Shown here in pieces: positions 26,152 to 34,913 of a DNA stretch of 64,000 nt. Under the pieces are notes generated by a model. That model had not been told where the DNA came from. It saw only the letters and a list, made by a program, of their open reading frames with translations, and did not search any database. Each line of letters starts with the position of its first letter. Positions within the stretch are counted from its first letter, which is position 1. Source of the DNA: Streptomyces sannanensis (GTDB lineage: Bacteria; Actinomycetota; Actinomycetes; Streptomycetales; Streptomycetaceae); NCBI RefSeq assembly GCF_039536205.1, contig NZ_BAAAYL010000001.1, positions 1,116,001 to 1,180,000 of the forward strand, read 5' to 3'. The position numbers and the translations under genes are program-made.

Positions 26152-27201
26152 ATGAGCAGCGGGGGAACGGCACGAGGTCCGGCCGGACGGCGGACCGGAA
26201 TCCGCGATGTGGCCCGCGCAACCGGCCTGTCCATCACCACCGTCTCCCACGCCCTCAGCGGCAAGGGGAAGATCGCCGGCGCCACCCGCGACCGGGTGCT
26301 GCGCGCTGCCGAAGAGCTCGGCTACCGACCGGATCCGGTCGCCCGCGGACTGGTCTCGGGACGCACCGGCATCCTCGGTCTGGCCGTCGGCCATATGACC
26401 GACAGACCCTGGGAGGCCACCTACCGGCCGTACTACGCGGCGCTCTCGTCAGGAGCCTCCATGGCCGCCGTCGAACGCGACTACGCGCTCGTCGTCGTCC
26501 CCGGCGACCCGGTCTCCGGGCTGTGGGCGCGGGTCCCGATGGACGGCCTGATCATCGTCGACCCGGTGCGCGACGATCCGCTGCTGGCCGACTGCGCGCG
26601 CCGCGGCCTGCCCGTGGTCACCGACGGGCGCCCCATCGACCCCGGTTACGGGCATGTACCGACCGTCGAGAGCGATCTGAACCGCGGGATGGCCGACATC
26701 CTCGGGCATCTGCGGGACGTCGGCGCACGCCGTGTCGGACTGCTCTCCGGGCCCCAGCCGGACGCGTACACCCAGGACAGCGAGCAGCTCTACCGCGAAT
26801 GGTGCGCGACAGCCGGCCAGGATCCGCTGATCGAATCCCCGGCCCCCTCGGAGGAGCCGCTCGAAGCGGCGCTGCGCCTGCTGTCGCGCCCCGACCGCCC
26901 GGATGCCGTCCACGGCCTCAACGAGACCTACGGCCAGGCCCTGCTGGCCGCGGCCCGCCGACTGGGCCTGGCCATCCCGCACGATCTCCTGGTCAGCGTG
27001 ATGCGCGAGACCGACCAGTCGGGCGCAGCGGAGGACTGGGACGTGCCCCTGACCACGCTCAGCCTGGACGCCCGGCAACTCGGCTCGGAGGCGGTGGGTC
27101 TGCTGATCGACGTGCTCGACGGACGTCCGGCACGCGATGTGATGGTGCCCTGCACGGTGGTGGTACGGGCCTCCACGCGGCGCGCTCGATCGTCCGGGTG
27201 A
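26152..27201 (+). CDS. LacI-family transcriptional regulator
   Basis: A 349-residue regulator. The N-terminal helix-turn-helix TGIRDVARATGLSITTVSHA and hinge region PDPVARGLVSG are canonical; a periplasmic-binding-like effector domain follows with typical strands (GLIIVDPVRDD; GARRVGLLSGP). ATG 26152 has GGAGGG 11 nt upstream. It is divergent from the amino-acid ABC operon with two matching operators between them. LacI control of an amino-acid-type transporter is less common than LacI control of sugar importers, so the ligand deserves caution. Confidence 0.92.
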   Translation: MSSGGTARGPAGRRTGIRDVARATGLSITTVSHALSGKGKIAGATRDRVLRAAEELGYRPDPVARGLVSGRTGILGLAVGHMTDRPWEATYRPYYAALSSGASMAAVERDYALVVVPGDPVSGLWARVPMDGLIIVDPVRDDPLLADCARRGLPVVTDGRPIDPGYGHVPTVESDLNRGMADILGHLRDVGARRVGLLSGPQPDAYTQDSEQLYREWCATAGQDPLIESPAPSEEPLEAALRLLSRPDRPDAVHGLNETYGQALLAAARRLGLAIPHDLLVSVMRETDQSGAAEDWDVPLTTLSLDARQLGSEAVGLLIDVLDGRPARDVMVPCTVVVRASTRRARSSG

Positions 27202-27221
27202 CTCGATCGCGGACGACCCGC

Positions 27222-28439
27222 TCAGCCGCCGGCCAGTTCATAGGCGTACGACGGCGCGAAGGCGCCCGCCGATCCCTTGCAACCGTCCGACTCCCCCGGG
27301 AGTTTGACCCACAGATAGGCGTCGATCCGGGCCTCTCCGGTCCGAGTCGTCGGAGGGCGCCCCAGCGCCCGGCCCGCCGGGTCGCACCACTCGCCCGCCG
27401 GTGGCGCGCCATTGCCGTTGCGGCTGGTGTCGATCACCGCTCCCAGGTTCTCGGAGCCGCCGAGTGCAGCCAGGACCCGGCGCGCATAGGCGACTTCGTC
27501 CGCTGTGCGACGGAAGTTCGACACATTGGTGAAGATCCCGTCGCCGCTGGTCGCTGCGCCCGCCTTGCGCAGCTCCGTCGCCTGTTTCTCGGCGCCGTGC
27601 CAGCCCGAGTGGCCCGCGTCGAAGTAGACCCTGGCCCTGGGGTCCGCAGCGCGCAGGGTACGTCCGGCCCGGGCCAGCGAGGCATAGCGGCCGGCGCGCT
27701 CCTTGTCGGACAGGCAGTCCGACTGGGCGATGGAGTCGGGCTCCAGGATCACGATCACCGGGCCACTGCCCAGCCCTGCGGCGAACGCGCGGATCCAGGC
27801 GTCGTACGCCGCCAGGTCGGGAGCCCCGCCCTCGGAGGCCCCGCCGCAGTCCCGGTCGGGGATGGCGTACGGCACGAGCACCGGCACCCGGCCGGCCGCA
27901 GCCGCCCCGGATGTCACGGCGCGGACCCGGCGGGTGATGGTGTCCGGGCTGTAGTCGGCGAACCAGACGGCTGCCGGCTGCGCCGCGATGCGTGACTCGA
28001 TGAGCACACGCTTCGGGTCGTCGGGGTTCGCACGGACCCAATCGAGGACCTGGGAGTCAGGATGGCGGTAGAGGTCACCGGAAACCGCACCACGGCGCCC
28101 CGGACCTGCCTGTTCTGCCTTGGAATTCGCGGATTTCGCGGACTTCGTGGATTTCGCGGACTTCGTGGCGGGCTTCGGCGAGCCCGTGGGCGAGGCGGAC
28201 GGACTCGCGGACGACGCGGTGGGGCTGGGCAGGGCGGGCAGCGGCTGGAGTGTCGGCTTCCCCGACACCTCGGGCCTCGCCGTGTCCCGCTCCCCCTTGC
28301 CGTCCCCGAGTCCGGACACCATTCCCGTGACGGTGGCGACGGCCACCACGGTGGAGGCCAGGGCGGCCATGGCGTTGCGGCGCCTGGCCCGGCCGCGCTC
28401 CAACCGCTCCAGCCGTCGCTGGGAGCGTAAACCTGGCAT
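27222..28439 (-). CDS. glycoside hydrolase family 6 protein (endoglucanase-like)
   Basis: A 405-residue GH6 enzyme expected to cleave beta-1,4-glucan by inversion. Family landmarks: VLVPYAIPDRDCGGASEGG with the catalytic-acid Asp, VIVILEPDSIAQSDCL, and VYFDAGHSGWHGAEKQ. The N terminus is basic followed by one hydrophobic helix (AMAALASTVVAVATVTGMV), so it is either anchored or exported. A linker of Pro/Ser/Thr then Lys/Ser/Ala repeats (TKSAKSTKSAKSANSKAEQ) separates it from the catalytic domain. No carbohydrate-binding module is present. ATG 28439 is preceded by AGGGGGA. Monocistronic. Confidence 0.9.
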   Translation of the reverse strand: MPGLRSQRRLERLERGRARRRNAMAALASTVVAVATVTGMVSGLGDGKGERDTARPEVSGKPTLQPLPALPSPTASSASPSASPTGSPKPATKSAKSTKSAKSANSKAEQAGPGRRGAVSGDLYRHPDSQVLDWVRANPDDPKRVLIESRIAAQPAAVWFADYSPDTITRRVRAVTSGAAAAGRVPVLVPYAIPDRDCGGASEGGAPDLAAYDAWIRAFAAGLGSGPVIVILEPDSIAQSDCLSDKERAGRYASLARAGRTLRAADPRARVYFDAGHSGWHGAEKQATELRKAGAATSGDGIFTNVSNFRRTADEVAYARRVLAALGGSENLGAVIDTSRNGNGAPPAGEWCDPAGRALGRPPTTRTGEARIDAYLWVKLPGESDGCKGSAGAFAPSYAYELAGG

Positions 28440-28551
28440 GTGGATCTTTCCCCCTCGGACGGAATGCCGGCAGGGCACGCTGGTTCACCCCTTCCGGGGA
28501 AGCCCCGGCTCGTCGGCACCCGAACCACCCTAGGGCTGGGACCCTGCCCCC

Positions 28552-29256
28552 ATGGCGCAGATCGAACAGTTCGCGGCTCCGAGCGTGTGTGCCCGATCGC
28601 CGATCGGCACGGTGCTGGAGCGGATGCGCGCGCTCCGCTCCGCCTGGCCGGCCGCGGACGGGGTGGCGGTCTTCAACCGCGTCTATCTGAAGGTCACCGA
28701 GGAGATCGGCCGACGCATCGACGACGGCGGATTCCCCGATCCGCGGGCCGCGGCGACCCTGGACGTGCTGTTCGCCGAGCGCTATCTGTCGGCCGTGGAC
28801 ACGGCGGCCGCGGGGCTGCGTCCGCCCGCGTGCTGGCGGCCTCTGTTCCAGTACCGGCGCCATCCGGGAGTACGGCCGCTGCAGTTCGCACTGGCCGGGA
28901 TCAATGCGCACATCGGGCACGACCTGGCCCTCGCGGTCGTCGACACCTGCCATGCACTCGGCTGCCAACCCGCCTCCCTGGAAGGGGACTTCGACCGGGT
29001 GGGCGACATGCTGGTCGCTCTGGAGGAACACATCCGCGAGGATCTGATGCCCGGGCCCGATCTGCTCGAGATCGCCGATCCGCTCACCCATCTGCTCGGC
29101 TCCTGGAGCCTTGAGCGCGCCAGGGACGCCGCCTGGTCGGCGGCGCGCGTGCTGTGGGGGCTCAAGTACCTCCCCGATGTCGCCGAGGAGTTCAGGGACC
29201 GGATGGACGCCGGCGTGGGTCTGGTCGGCCGCTGTCTGCTCACTCCTTGGCCATGA
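28552..29256 (+). CDS. DUF5995 family protein
   Basis: A 234-residue helical protein of the actinobacterial DUF5995 group: AVFNRVYLKVTEEIGRRI, WRPLFQYRRHPGVRPLQFAL, then the highly conserved GINAHIGHDLALAVVDTC. The His-rich INAHIGHDL segment suggests a metal or catalytic site, but no activity is established to my knowledge. No signal peptide. No clear ribosome-binding site precedes the ATG. It faces the GH6 gene divergently across 112 nt. Confidence 0.82.
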   Translation: MAQIEQFAAPSVCARSPIGTVLERMRALRSAWPAADGVAVFNRVYLKVTEEIGRRIDDGGFPDPRAAATLDVLFAERYLSAVDTAAAGLRPPACWRPLFQYRRHPGVRPLQFALAGINAHIGHDLALAVVDTCHALGCQPASLEGDFDRVGDMLVALEEHIREDLMPGPDLLEIADPLTHLLGSWSLERARDAAWSAARVLWGLKYLPDVAEEFRDRMDAGVGLVGRCLLTPWP

Positions 29257-29260
29257 TTTC

Positions 29261-29470
29261 TCAACACCCTTGTGCCTTGTGGCACATGCCAGTGCTGCGC
29301 CGCAGAAGTTCGTGGAGGGGTCGGGCCGCGGGGCCGTCGAGGTAGAGGCCGCAGGCGCAGTCCAGGCATTCCTCGGGGCTGCCGGAGGGGAGACCGCTGC
29401 ATAGCACGTTGTCCTCGTAGCCGCCTCGGGGCCCGGACCCGGTGTCGTACGAAGGCGAGCTGACCACCAT
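29261..29470 (-). CDS. small Cys-rich hypothetical protein
   Basis: Up to 69 residues, with six Cys in the last 50 (VLCSGLP; EECLDCACGLYLDGP; GMCHKAQGC). The codons have strong third-position GC, which supports coding, and the spaced Cys residues look like a metal-binding or disulfide-rich fold. The start is uncertain, and the first codons overlap the opposite-strand LLM fragment, so the genuine protein may be shorter. I do not recognise the family. Confidence 0.45.
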   Translation of the reverse strand: MVVSSPSYDTGSGPRGGYEDNVLCSGLPSGSPEECLDCACGLYLDGPAARPLHELLRRSTGMCHKAQGC

Positions 29471-29888
29471 CGCGCCGTCCGTGGTCGGCCCGAAGCCGGC
29501 CAGGCCCATCCCCGTGTATCTGCCGGCCTCGAGCCCGCGCGCGCTGCGGCGGCTGGTGGAACGGGCCGACGGCTGGATGCCGGTCGGCATGGGCGCCTCG
29601 AACCTGGCGGCCGACTGGCGCCGGGTCCAGGACGCGGCGGCGGACCGGGAGCGGTCGCTGGAGGTGTGCATGCGGGCGAACGTCGCGTACATGCCGAAGC
29701 CGTACGAAGGTGCGGGCCGGATGCCGTTCCAGGGCAGTGTCGCCCAGATCGTCGAGGATGTGGCGGCGCACGCCGAGACGGGGGTCGGGGAGATCCTCCT
29801 CGAGCTCCAGAGCACTCCGCGTGACGCGGAGGAGCTCATCGACGTCGCGGCCGAGGTGTACGCGGCCGCGCGGGCAGCGGGCATCTGA
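29442..29888 (+). pseudogene. 5'-truncated LLM-class F420-dependent oxidoreductase
   Basis: Codes for about 148 residues that match the C-terminal half of a luciferase-like F420-dependent oxidoreductase: GPKPARPIPVYLPASSPRALRRLVERADGWMPVG is the usual segment (given here as two adjacent motifs), and a helical end EELIDVAAEVYAAARAAG follows. Intact members have about 280 residues with an N-terminal barrel half that is missing here. The left end runs into the Cys-rich ORF on the other strand. No ribosome-binding site is visible at the GTG used, so this is a remnant. Confidence 0.7.
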
Positions 29889-29900
29889 ACGGAAGAACGA

Positions 29901-29937
29901 AGCCGCCGCAGACCGGGGTCACCGGCCTGCGGCGGCT
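29901..29937. terminator. hairpin between the LLM fragment and davB
   Basis: AGCCGCCGCAG at 29901-29911 pairs perfectly with CTGCGGCGGCT at 29927-29937 (11 bp), followed by GTTAC. It is convergently placed and could terminate both the rightward fragment and the leftward davAB transcript. Confidence 0.6.
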
Positions 29938-30045
29938 GTTACGACCACCCGGGACCGGCCGGATCACGGTCGGCGACGGGGGTTGGTAACTGCTGGTCCC
30001 GGGGGCCCGCCTCCGCGGACCGGGCCTCCTGGGTACCGGTGAAAC

Positions 30046-31755
30046 TCAGTCCTCGGGGAGTTCCACCGGGGCGATCTCGTCGTAGACGTCGCCCGGGCCG
30101 GGGTTGGTGGCGTCCGTGCCTCCGCCGAAGTGGTTCATGACGCCCCAGACCGCGTTGAGCGCGGTCTGGACGGCACCCTCGGCCCAGCCGGCCGTCCAGG
30201 AGATGTCGTCACCGGCGAGGAAGATGCCGCGCTTGTCCTCCGGCAGGCGGTCCTGCATGAAGTGGGTGAACAGACGCCGCTGGTAGCGGTAGTGGCCCGG
30301 CAGGTTGGCCTTGAACGCGCCCATGAAGTAGGGCTCGTTCTCCCAGGAGACCGTCACCGGGTTGCCGATGATGTGCTTCCGGATGTCGACCTTCGGGTAG
30401 ATCTCGCCGAGCGACTTGAGCATGACCTCCATGCGCTCGGTCGCCGACAGCGGCAGCCACTTGAGGCTGTCGTCGCACCAGGTGTACGACAGGCAGATGA
30501 CGGCCGGCTTGTCCGGGCCGTTGTCCAGCAGGTACGTGCCACGGGTCATCCGGTCGGTGAGCGTCATCGACATCACGTCACGGCCGGTTGCCTCGTCCTT
30601 GTCCAGCCAGAACGGCCGGTCGACGGGAACGAAGAGCTTGCTCGACTCCATGTAGTGGGTGCGCTCGATCGCGGTCCAGTGGTCGATCGGGAAGAGCGAG
30701 TCGTCGCACGCGATCTTGGAGAGCAGCATCCACGACTGAGCGGTGAAGACCGCCGCACGGTAGGTGCGGATGTCCCCGGAGGCGTCGGTGACCGTGATGC
30801 GGTTGCCCGCAGTGCGGTGCAGCCGGGTCACGGCGGGCTTCGGCTCCCCGTCGTGCAGGGACTTCAGCGATGTACCCAGCGGCCAGTGGACCATCTTCTG
30901 CGGCTCGCGCTCCCACAGGCGCAGCGGCAGCTGCTGGGAGCCGCCGACGATGCCGCGGTGGTGGTCGTCGGCCTCGGTGTAGACGACGCGGAGGATCTCC
31001 AGGATGGAGTTGGGGAAGTCGGTGTCCCAGCCGCCCGTGCCGAAGCCGACCTGGCCGAAGATCTCGCGGTGGCGGAAGGACTTGAAGGCCTCCGACTCGC
31101 AGAGGAAGCCGTAAAAGGTCTGGTTGTCGAGCTTCTCGACGAGCCTGGCCCAGATCTCGCGGATGCGCGGGACGTCGCGCTCGCGGATGGCGCGGTTCAT
31201 GTCGGAGAAGTCGGCGCCCTCGTCCAGGCAGGCGTTCCAGGCCGCCGCGACATCGCGGTAGACCTGCGGCAGGTCATCGACCGTCTCGGCGTAGTGCGAC
31301 TCGCCCTTGAGGTCGATGACGGTCGACGGGGTGGACTCGGCAAGGGGGTTGGGGAACGGCCTCGTCTCCAGGTCCGCCAGGTCGATGTAGTGCTGGAAGG
31401 CGGTCGACGAGGGCGGGAAGCGCATCGCGCCCAGCTCGCAGTTCAGCTCACCTTCGTCACCTGCGGCGGCGCAGCCCTCGAAGCCCACCGTGCGCAACCG
31501 TCCGCCGATCTGGTCGGCCTCGTAGACGACGGGCTTGAGGCCCATCTTCATCAGCTCGTACGCCGCGATGATGCCGGACAGGCCGCCGCCGATGACCGCG
31601 ACCTCCTCACCGTGCTCGGTCGCGGGTATCTGACCGAGACCCGCCGGGTGGGCGAGGTAGTCGTCGTACGCGAAGGGGAAGTCCGGACCGAACATGGTGA
31701 TCGGCGGCTGCTGCTCATCGGTGTGCTGGACAGCGGTGGGCACCGTGGACGTCAT
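30046..31755 (-). CDS. davB: lysine 2-monooxygenase-like flavin amine oxidase
   Basis: A 569-residue FAD enzyme. The dinucleotide fold is VAVIGGGLSGIIAAYELM near residue 53 with VYEADQIGGRLRT following. The N-terminal ITMFGPDFPFAYDDYLAHPAG and the C-terminal GIFLAGDDISWTAGWAEG and NPGPGDVYDEI closely resemble Pseudomonas DavB, which converts L-lysine to 5-aminovaleramide with loss of CO2. Tryptophan 2-monooxygenase is the alternative in the same family. AAGGAG lies 10 nt before the ATG. It is 60 nt downstream of a davA-like amidase, the partner expected for the lysine pathway. Assignment rests on remembered similarity. Confidence 0.82.
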   Translation of the reverse strand: MTSTVPTAVQHTDEQQPPITMFGPDFPFAYDDYLAHPAGLGQIPATEHGEEVAVIGGGLSGIIAAYELMKMGLKPVVYEADQIGGRLRTVGFEGCAAAGDEGELNCELGAMRFPPSSTAFQHYIDLADLETRPFPNPLAESTPSTVIDLKGESHYAETVDDLPQVYRDVAAAWNACLDEGADFSDMNRAIRERDVPRIREIWARLVEKLDNQTFYGFLCESEAFKSFRHREIFGQVGFGTGGWDTDFPNSILEILRVVYTEADDHHRGIVGGSQQLPLRLWEREPQKMVHWPLGTSLKSLHDGEPKPAVTRLHRTAGNRITVTDASGDIRTYRAAVFTAQSWMLLSKIACDDSLFPIDHWTAIERTHYMESSKLFVPVDRPFWLDKDEATGRDVMSMTLTDRMTRGTYLLDNGPDKPAVICLSYTWCDDSLKWLPLSATERMEVMLKSLGEIYPKVDIRKHIIGNPVTVSWENEPYFMGAFKANLPGHYRYQRRLFTHFMQDRLPEDKRGIFLAGDDISWTAGWAEGAVQTALNAVWGVMNHFGGGTDATNPGPGDVYDEIAPVELPED

Positions 31756-31815
31756 GGGGTACGGACTCCTTGCACGGAAAAGAAAAAGAAGGGGGGTGGC
31801 GGGAGAGGCGGGCGC

Positions 31816-32652
31816 TCAGCTCAGGGAGGAGTAGAGCTCGGAGCGGCGGTCCTGCAGATACGGGTAGTTCTCCCGCGAGGCGCTGAGGAAGGCCGGGTCG
31901 GCCTCGCCGAACACCAGCTCCTCACCACGGCCGGCCCGGGCGCGGACGGTGCCGTCCGGCCCTGCCAGGCAGCTCAGCCCGACGAATTCGAACTCGCCCT
32001 CGGGTCCGGTCCGGTTGACGTACGCGATGTACATCTGGCTCTCGACGGCCCGGACCGGGACGAGGGACTCGGCGACGAACTGGAACGGATGCATCTGGGC
32101 GGTGGGCACCAGCAGCAGGTCCGTACCCGCGAGGGCGTGCGCCCGGACGTTCTCCGGGAATTCCACGTCGTAGCAGATCATGATCCCGACACGGAGGCCG
32201 TTCAGCTCGGCCTGGACGACCGGCTGGTCGCCCGGCGTGAACCACTCGCGCTCGAAGCCGCCGAAGAGGTGCGTCTTGCGGTAGTTCGCCAGACGCGCCC
32301 CGTCCGCGCCGATCAGCTGGGCCGCGTTGTAGACCATCCCCCGGCCTTCGGCCGGGGGGACCCCCATCTCGCTTCGCTCGCCGCCACGCTCCGGGTAGGC
32401 GTAGAGCACCGCCAGCCCATGGCGTACCGCGATCTCGGCGACTGCCTGCGCGGATGGGCCGTCCGCCGCCTCGGCCAGCCGGTGCACGCCCTCGCCGATG
32501 GCGTAACCGGTCAGGAACATCTCCGAGGTGACCAGCAGCCCGGCCCCCGCCGCCGCCGCACGGCCCGCGGCCTCGTCCAGCACCTTGAGGTTCTCGGCGA
32601 CATCGCCCGGACGGCCGGAGCTCTGGAGCAGGGCGGTGCGGAGCGGCGTCAT
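31816..32652 (-). CDS. davA: 5-aminovaleramidase-like carbon-nitrogen hydrolase
   Basis: A 278-residue nitrilase-superfamily amidase with the triad Glu44 (TSEMFLTGY), Lys126 (NYRKTHLFG) and Cys160 (GIMICYDVEFPEN). These segments and the overall length match Pseudomonas DavA, which releases ammonia from 5-aminovaleramide to give 5-aminovalerate. One insertion (about residues 90-105, Pro/Glu/Gly-rich) is unusual. The gene precedes davB on the same strand. Cytoplasmic. Direction of transcription davA then davB. Confidence 0.82.
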   Translation of the reverse strand: MTPLRTALLQSSGRPGDVAENLKVLDEAAGRAAAAGAGLLVTSEMFLTGYAIGEGVHRLAEAADGPSAQAVAEIAVRHGLAVLYAYPERGGERSEMGVPPAEGRGMVYNAAQLIGADGARLANYRKTHLFGGFEREWFTPGDQPVVQAELNGLRVGIMICYDVEFPENVRAHALAGTDLLLVPTAQMHPFQFVAESLVPVRAVESQMYIAYVNRTGPEGEFEFVGLSCLAGPDGTVRARAGRGEELVFGEADPAFLSASRENYPYLQDRRSELYSSLS

Positions 32653-32752
32653 GGGCAGACCTCGGCGGTGCGAAGGGGGTTCGGGGGACGGCTAAAACCG
32701 TACGGTCCCGGGATCTGCCCGGACAAGATTCCACCGTTGCGCAGCGCCGCGC

Positions 32753-32795
32753 GATTCATTGCGCATCCCGGGGCCTCCGCGGTGATTCATTGCGC
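32753..32795 (-). promoter_or_regulatory. candidate Lrp-type operator upstream of davA
   Basis: GATTCATTGCGC occurs twice as a direct repeat, at 32753-32764 and 32784-32795, exactly 31 bp apart (three helical turns). A related AATCATTGCACG lies at 35097-35108 upstream of the APC permease gene. The repeats fall about 100 nt before davA, where a regulator could bind. The rest of the 32653-32971 gap contains a short family 1 repeat near 32833-32868. Confidence 0.5.
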
Positions 32796-32971
32796 GGCAC
32801 GCGGTCTGCTACCCCGGCCGTACGGCCGGCCATCCCCATCCGGGGGTGCCCCAGAGGTGCCCCCAGGCCAACCCGCACGGAGACCGGCAACCAGCTCGGG
32901 CGTGACGCGCGCCGGCACCCCGCATCCGGCAGGCAACCGGCAGCCCCCAGGCCGGCCTCGCGGAGGACGCC

Positions 32972-33427
32972 CTACGCCGGCGACCCCGACGAAAAGCGAC
33001 GCAGCAGCGGCGAGAGCACCAGCACGGACTTGGTGCGCTCCACGAACGGCTCGCCCGCGATGCGCTCCAGCACACGCTCGAAGTGGCGCATGTCGGAGGC
33101 GAAGATCTGGACGATCGCGTCCGCCTCGCCGGTGACAGTGGAGGCGGACGCGACTTCCGGGTAGCGCTCGAGGCCACGCTGGATGGTCTCGGGCGAGGTG
33201 TTGCTCCGTGCGAAGATCTCGATGTACCCCTCGGTCTCCCAGCCCAGCGCCGCGGGGTCGACGCGGACGGTGAAGCCGGTGATGGCTCCCTCCGCCCGCA
33301 GCCGGTCCACCCGGCGCTTCACCGCGGGAGCGGAGAGCCCGACCAGGGAGCCGATGTCGGCGTAGGAGCGGCGGGCGTCCTCGGCGAGGGCGTGGACGAT
33401 GCGTTCGTCGAGATCGTTCAGTCGCAC
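32972..33427 (-). CDS. Lrp/AsnC-family transcriptional regulator
   Basis: A 151-residue regulator with the AsnC helix-turn-helix (RRSYADIGSLVGLSAPAVKRRV, about residues 18-40) and an effector-binding RAM domain (YIEIFARSNTSPETIQRGL; EADAIVQIFASDMRHFERVL). Start GTG at 33427, 10 nt past the permease stop codon, so it is co-transcribed with the permease. Lrp proteins typically respond to amino acids, and the location suggests lysine or a breakdown product. The ribosome-binding site is poor, which suggests coupling to the permease. Confidence 0.92.
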   Translation of the reverse strand: MRLNDLDERIVHALAEDARRSYADIGSLVGLSAPAVKRRVDRLRAEGAITGFTVRVDPAALGWETEGYIEIFARSNTSPETIQRGLERYPEVASASTVTGEADAIVQIFASDMRHFERVLERIAGEPFVERTKSVLVLSPLLRRFSSGSPA

Positions 33428-33437
33428 GGGGGGTGGA

Positions 33438-34913
33438 TCACTTTTCTGCAGTGGCTTCGGTGGCCAGTCGTGAGCGGCGGATGCCGTACAGGAAGTAGAA
33501 CACGAGACCCAGGACCATCCAGCCGGCGAACCACAGCCAGGTGATGCCCGGAAGGCTGTACATCAGGTAGGCGCAGAAGCCGAAGCCCAGGATCGGGGTG
33601 ACCGGGAAGAGCATCACCTTGAAGGTGCGGTTCATCTCGGGTCGCTTGTAGCGCAGGATGATGACGGCGACGTTGACCAGGGCGAAGGCGAAGAGCGTGC
33701 CGATGCTGGTGGCGTTGGCCAGCTCGCCCAGCGGGATGAACGCGGCGAGGGTACCGCAGAAGAGCGAGACGATCACGGTGTTGGCCCGCGGTGCGCCGGT
33801 CTTCGGGTTGACCTTCGCGAAGACCTTCGGGATCAGGCCGTCGCGGGACATCGCGAAGAGGATGCGGGTCTGGCCGTAGAGCACGGCGAAGACGACGCTG
33901 GCGATGGCCACGACCGCGCCGGCCGCAAGCACGACACCCCAGAAGCTCTGGCCGGTGACGTCCGTCATGATCTGGGCGAGCGCGGCCTCGGTGCCCTTGA
34001 AGTCCTGCCACGGCATGGCGCCGACGGCGACCAGCGCGACCACGCAGTACAGCACCGTGACGATCAGCAGCGACAGCATGATCGCGCGCGGCAGGTCCCG
34101 CTTGGGGTTCTTGGCCTCCTCGCCGGCGGTGGAGGCAGCGTCGAAGCCGATGTACGAGAAGAACAGTGTGGCCGCGGCGGCGCTGATGCCGGTGACGCCG
34201 AGCGGGGCGAGCGGGGCGTAGTTGCCGGCCTTGATACCCATGAAACCGATGCCGATGAAGAGCAGCAACGTCACGATCTTCACCGTGACCATGATCGTGT
34301 TGATCCGCGCGCTCTCCTTCGCGCCGCCCATCAGGAAGACCATGGCCAGCAGGACCACGATCAGGGCGGGGAGGTTGACGAATCCGCCTTCGCCGAGTGG
34401 GGCGGAGACCGCCTGCGGGATGGTCACCCCGATGGTGCCCTCGAGCAACTCGTTCAGGTACTGGCCCCAGCCGACCGCAACGGCCGAGACCGACACCGCG
34501 TACTCCAGGACCAGGCACCAGCCGCAGATCCAGGCGATGAGCTCACCCATCGTTGCGTACGCATACGAGTACGAGGAGCCGGAAACGGGGATGGAGCCGG
34601 CCAGCTCCGCGTACGACAGAGCGGAGAACAGAGCAGTCAGTCCCGCTATGACGAACGAGATGGTGACCGCCGGACCGGCCAGCGGAGCGGCCTCACCCAG
34701 GACGACGAAGATGCCGGTGCCGAGGGTCGCACCGATGCTGATCATCGTCAGCTGCCACATGGTCAGGGAGCGGCGAAGGGAGCCGCCCTCACCCTGGCCA
34801 CCCTCCGCGACCAGCCGTTCCACGGGCTTGCGACGCAAGATCGCAAGGCTCGGCCGGGTGACGGCGGCCGACTCCGTTCCGACGGAGGGCGGGGCGGTCT
34901 TGCTGTCCAGCAC
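33438..34913 (-). CDS. APC-family amino acid permease
   Basis: A 491-residue permease with about twelve transmembrane helices. The N-terminal core GATLGTGIFVVLGEAAPLAGP and the loop FFSYIGFDAASTAGEEAKNPKRDLPRAI are typical of the cationic amino-acid transporter branch (CAT-like, APC superfamily). The GTG at 34913 is chosen because AAGGAG lies 7 nt upstream; the longer open frame to 35078 is not supported. Co-transcribed with the Lrp regulator and near davAB, so it is a candidate lysine importer. Confidence 0.9.
   Translation of the reverse strand: MLDSKTAPPSVGTESAAVTRPSLAILRRKPVERLVAEGGQGEGGSLRRSLTMWQLTMISIGATLGTGIFVVLGEAAPLAGPAVTISFVIAGLTALFSALSYAELAGSIPVSGSSYSYAYATMGELIAWICGWCLVLEYAVSVSAVAVGWGQYLNELLEGTIGVTIPQAVSAPLGEGGFVNLPALIVVLLAMVFLMGGAKESARINTIMVTVKIVTLLLFIGIGFMGIKAGNYAPLAPLGVTGISAAAATLFFSYIGFDAASTAGEEAKNPKRDLPRAIMLSLLIVTVLYCVVALVAVGAMPWQDFKGTEAALAQIMTDVTGQSFWGVVLAAGAVVAIASVVFAVLYGQTRILFAMSRDGLIPKVFAKVNPKTGAPRANTVIVSLFCGTLAAFIPLGELANATSIGTLFAFALVNVAVIILRYKRPEMNRTFKVMLFPVTPILGFGFCAYLMYSLPGITWLWFAGWMVLGLVFYFLYGIRRSRLATEATAEK

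Noticed and set aside
29468..29888. Functional LLM oxidoreductase gene
   Set aside because: The N-terminal half is absent and no start signal is present, so it was called a remnant.
30130..33135. A 1001-codon open frame on the plus strand opposite davB and davA
   Set aside because: Composition is that of an antisense shadow (Val/Gly/Arg/Asp-rich, no domains), and both minus-strand genes have full catalytic motifs.
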